Below are positions 12,927-13,298 of a stretch of DNA of 13,298 bases, piece after piece (the stretch's first letter is position 1; every line of letters starts with the position of its first letter). Origin of the DNA: Hungatella sp. UBA3402 (GTDB lineage: Bacteria; Bacillota; Clostridia; Lachnospirales; Lachnospiraceae); contig DEPC01000136.1 of assembly GCA_002358555.1 (NCBI GenBank), forward strand, positions 1 through 13,298, written 5' to 3'. The notes under the pieces were generated by a model. That model was not told the origin of the DNA, made no database searches, and saw nothing but the letters and a program-made list of their open reading frames with translations. Made by a program: the position numbers and the translations under genes.

Positions 12927-13298
12927 TTATATTGTAATGTTTAATAAAGCTCCGAGAGATTCCTTATAGGCATATCCCCCGATAATCTGCATGAGAGTCG
13001 CCTTTACTTCAATCCCCATATCAATGACCTTTGCCAGCTCCCTTGATAACCCTTTTGGCACATAGCCGATAAGCGTCTTACAATGAATGGGTTTAATATG
13101 TACCACTATCCGAATAGCGTTACAGTCATACTTATTATTAGGTTCTCTTTCCAGTGTGACAGACAAATCCTCTTGTTGGAACTGCTGTAAGAATCGTAAA
13201 CGCTCCTGCCGATTTTCAAAGGTTGTCCCTACTGCCCTTATGGTCATAGAAAGTTTGATTCTCCGCCATGCTTTCTTAAAGGCTTCTTTGAGAGAGTA
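12927..13298 (-). CDS. HIRAN-domain protein, 5' end outside the window
   Basis: The visible protein matches the HIRAN domain: VGTTFENRQERLRFLQQ, LEREPNNKYDCNAIRIVV, LIGYVPKGLSRELAKVI, then a closing ALLNITI strand. HIRAN domains bind DNA ends or single-stranded 3' termini and occur alone in many bacterial mobile elements. An ATG exists at 13247, but its GGAG is 13 bases away and the frame stays open to the window edge through a helical KEAFKKAWRRIKLS stretch. I therefore think translation starts beyond 13298 and the gene is cut by the window. Without that upstream part it would be a 106-aa single-domain protein. Its role in the element is unknown; DNA repair or processing during transfer is possible. 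Confidence 0.75.
   Translation of the reverse strand, partial: YSLKEAFKKAWRRIKLSMTIRAVGTTFENRQERLRFLQQFQQEDLSVTLEREPNNKYDCNAIRIVVHIKPIHCKTLIGYVPKGLSRELAKVIDMGIEVKATLMQIIGGYAYKESLGALLNITI

Larger units (their letters stand above)
10334..13298. mobile_element. End of an integrative element (partial, runs off the right edge)
   Basis: A tyrosine integrase at the extreme end, arm-like direct repeats beyond its stop, and a run of small accessory genes read in the same direction make up the terminal segment of an integrative conjugative or mobilisable element, or less likely a prophage. No relaxase, coupling protein, capsid or resistance gene lies in the visible part. The left limit is approximate and the right end is outside the window. 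Confidence 0.7.

Noticed and set aside
1..13298. CRISPR arrays, tRNA or rRNA genes
   Set aside because: No regularly spaced repeats, no cloverleaf-like or rRNA-like stretches were seen on either strand.

Overview
The window looks like chromosome of a low-GC, strictly anaerobic Firmicute, most likely a gut clostridium of the Lachnospiraceae type. The grounds are AT-rich intergenic DNA, strong AAGGAGG-like ribosome sites, an oxygen-sensitive glycyl radical enzyme, a SleB-type cell wall hydrolase, and a Tn916-like integrase beside small accessory genes. The genus cannot be read from the sequence.

Region 1 (about 1-5200) is a sugar-derivative module. A glycyl radical enzyme (GRE) and a small transaldolase-like aldolase (Fsa) form a minus-strand operon. 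Reading the other way from a shared 233-base promoter region are the GRE-activating radical-SAM enzyme and a DeoR-family regulator. The GRE carries the GCVETAVPGKWGYRC signature of the E. coli YbiW/PflD branch. From memory of recent literature, those enzymes open 1,5-anhydrohexitol 6-phosphates to 1-deoxyfructose 6-phosphate, which FsaA/FsaB split into glyceraldehyde 3-phosphate and hydroxyacetone ('anhydroglycolysis'). Here the activase would install the glycyl radical, the GRE would make the deoxyketose phosphate, Fsa would cleave it, and the DeoR protein would sense a sugar phosphate. No kinase, PTS or glycerol-dehydrogenase-like gene lies in the window.

Region 2 (about 5200-6540) holds a membrane-anchored SleB-like hydrolase (minus) with a consensus vegetative-type promoter and a short hairpin leader. 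It ends at the terminator of the next operon.

Region 3 (about 6480-10225) is a four-gene minus-strand operon made of two complete large/small pairs of LeuCD/homoaconitase-type Fe-S hydro-lyases in tandem. It has a strong promoter, a 25-bp palindromic operator candidate and a terminator. There is no isopropylmalate synthase or dehydrogenase, so plain leucine synthesis is not shown and the substrates are open.

Region 4 (about 10330-13298) is one end of an integrative element: 11-bp direct repeats, a tyrosine recombinase and four small minus-strand accessory genes, the last (HIRAN domain) running off the window edge. The element abuts the promoter of the hydro-lyase operon.
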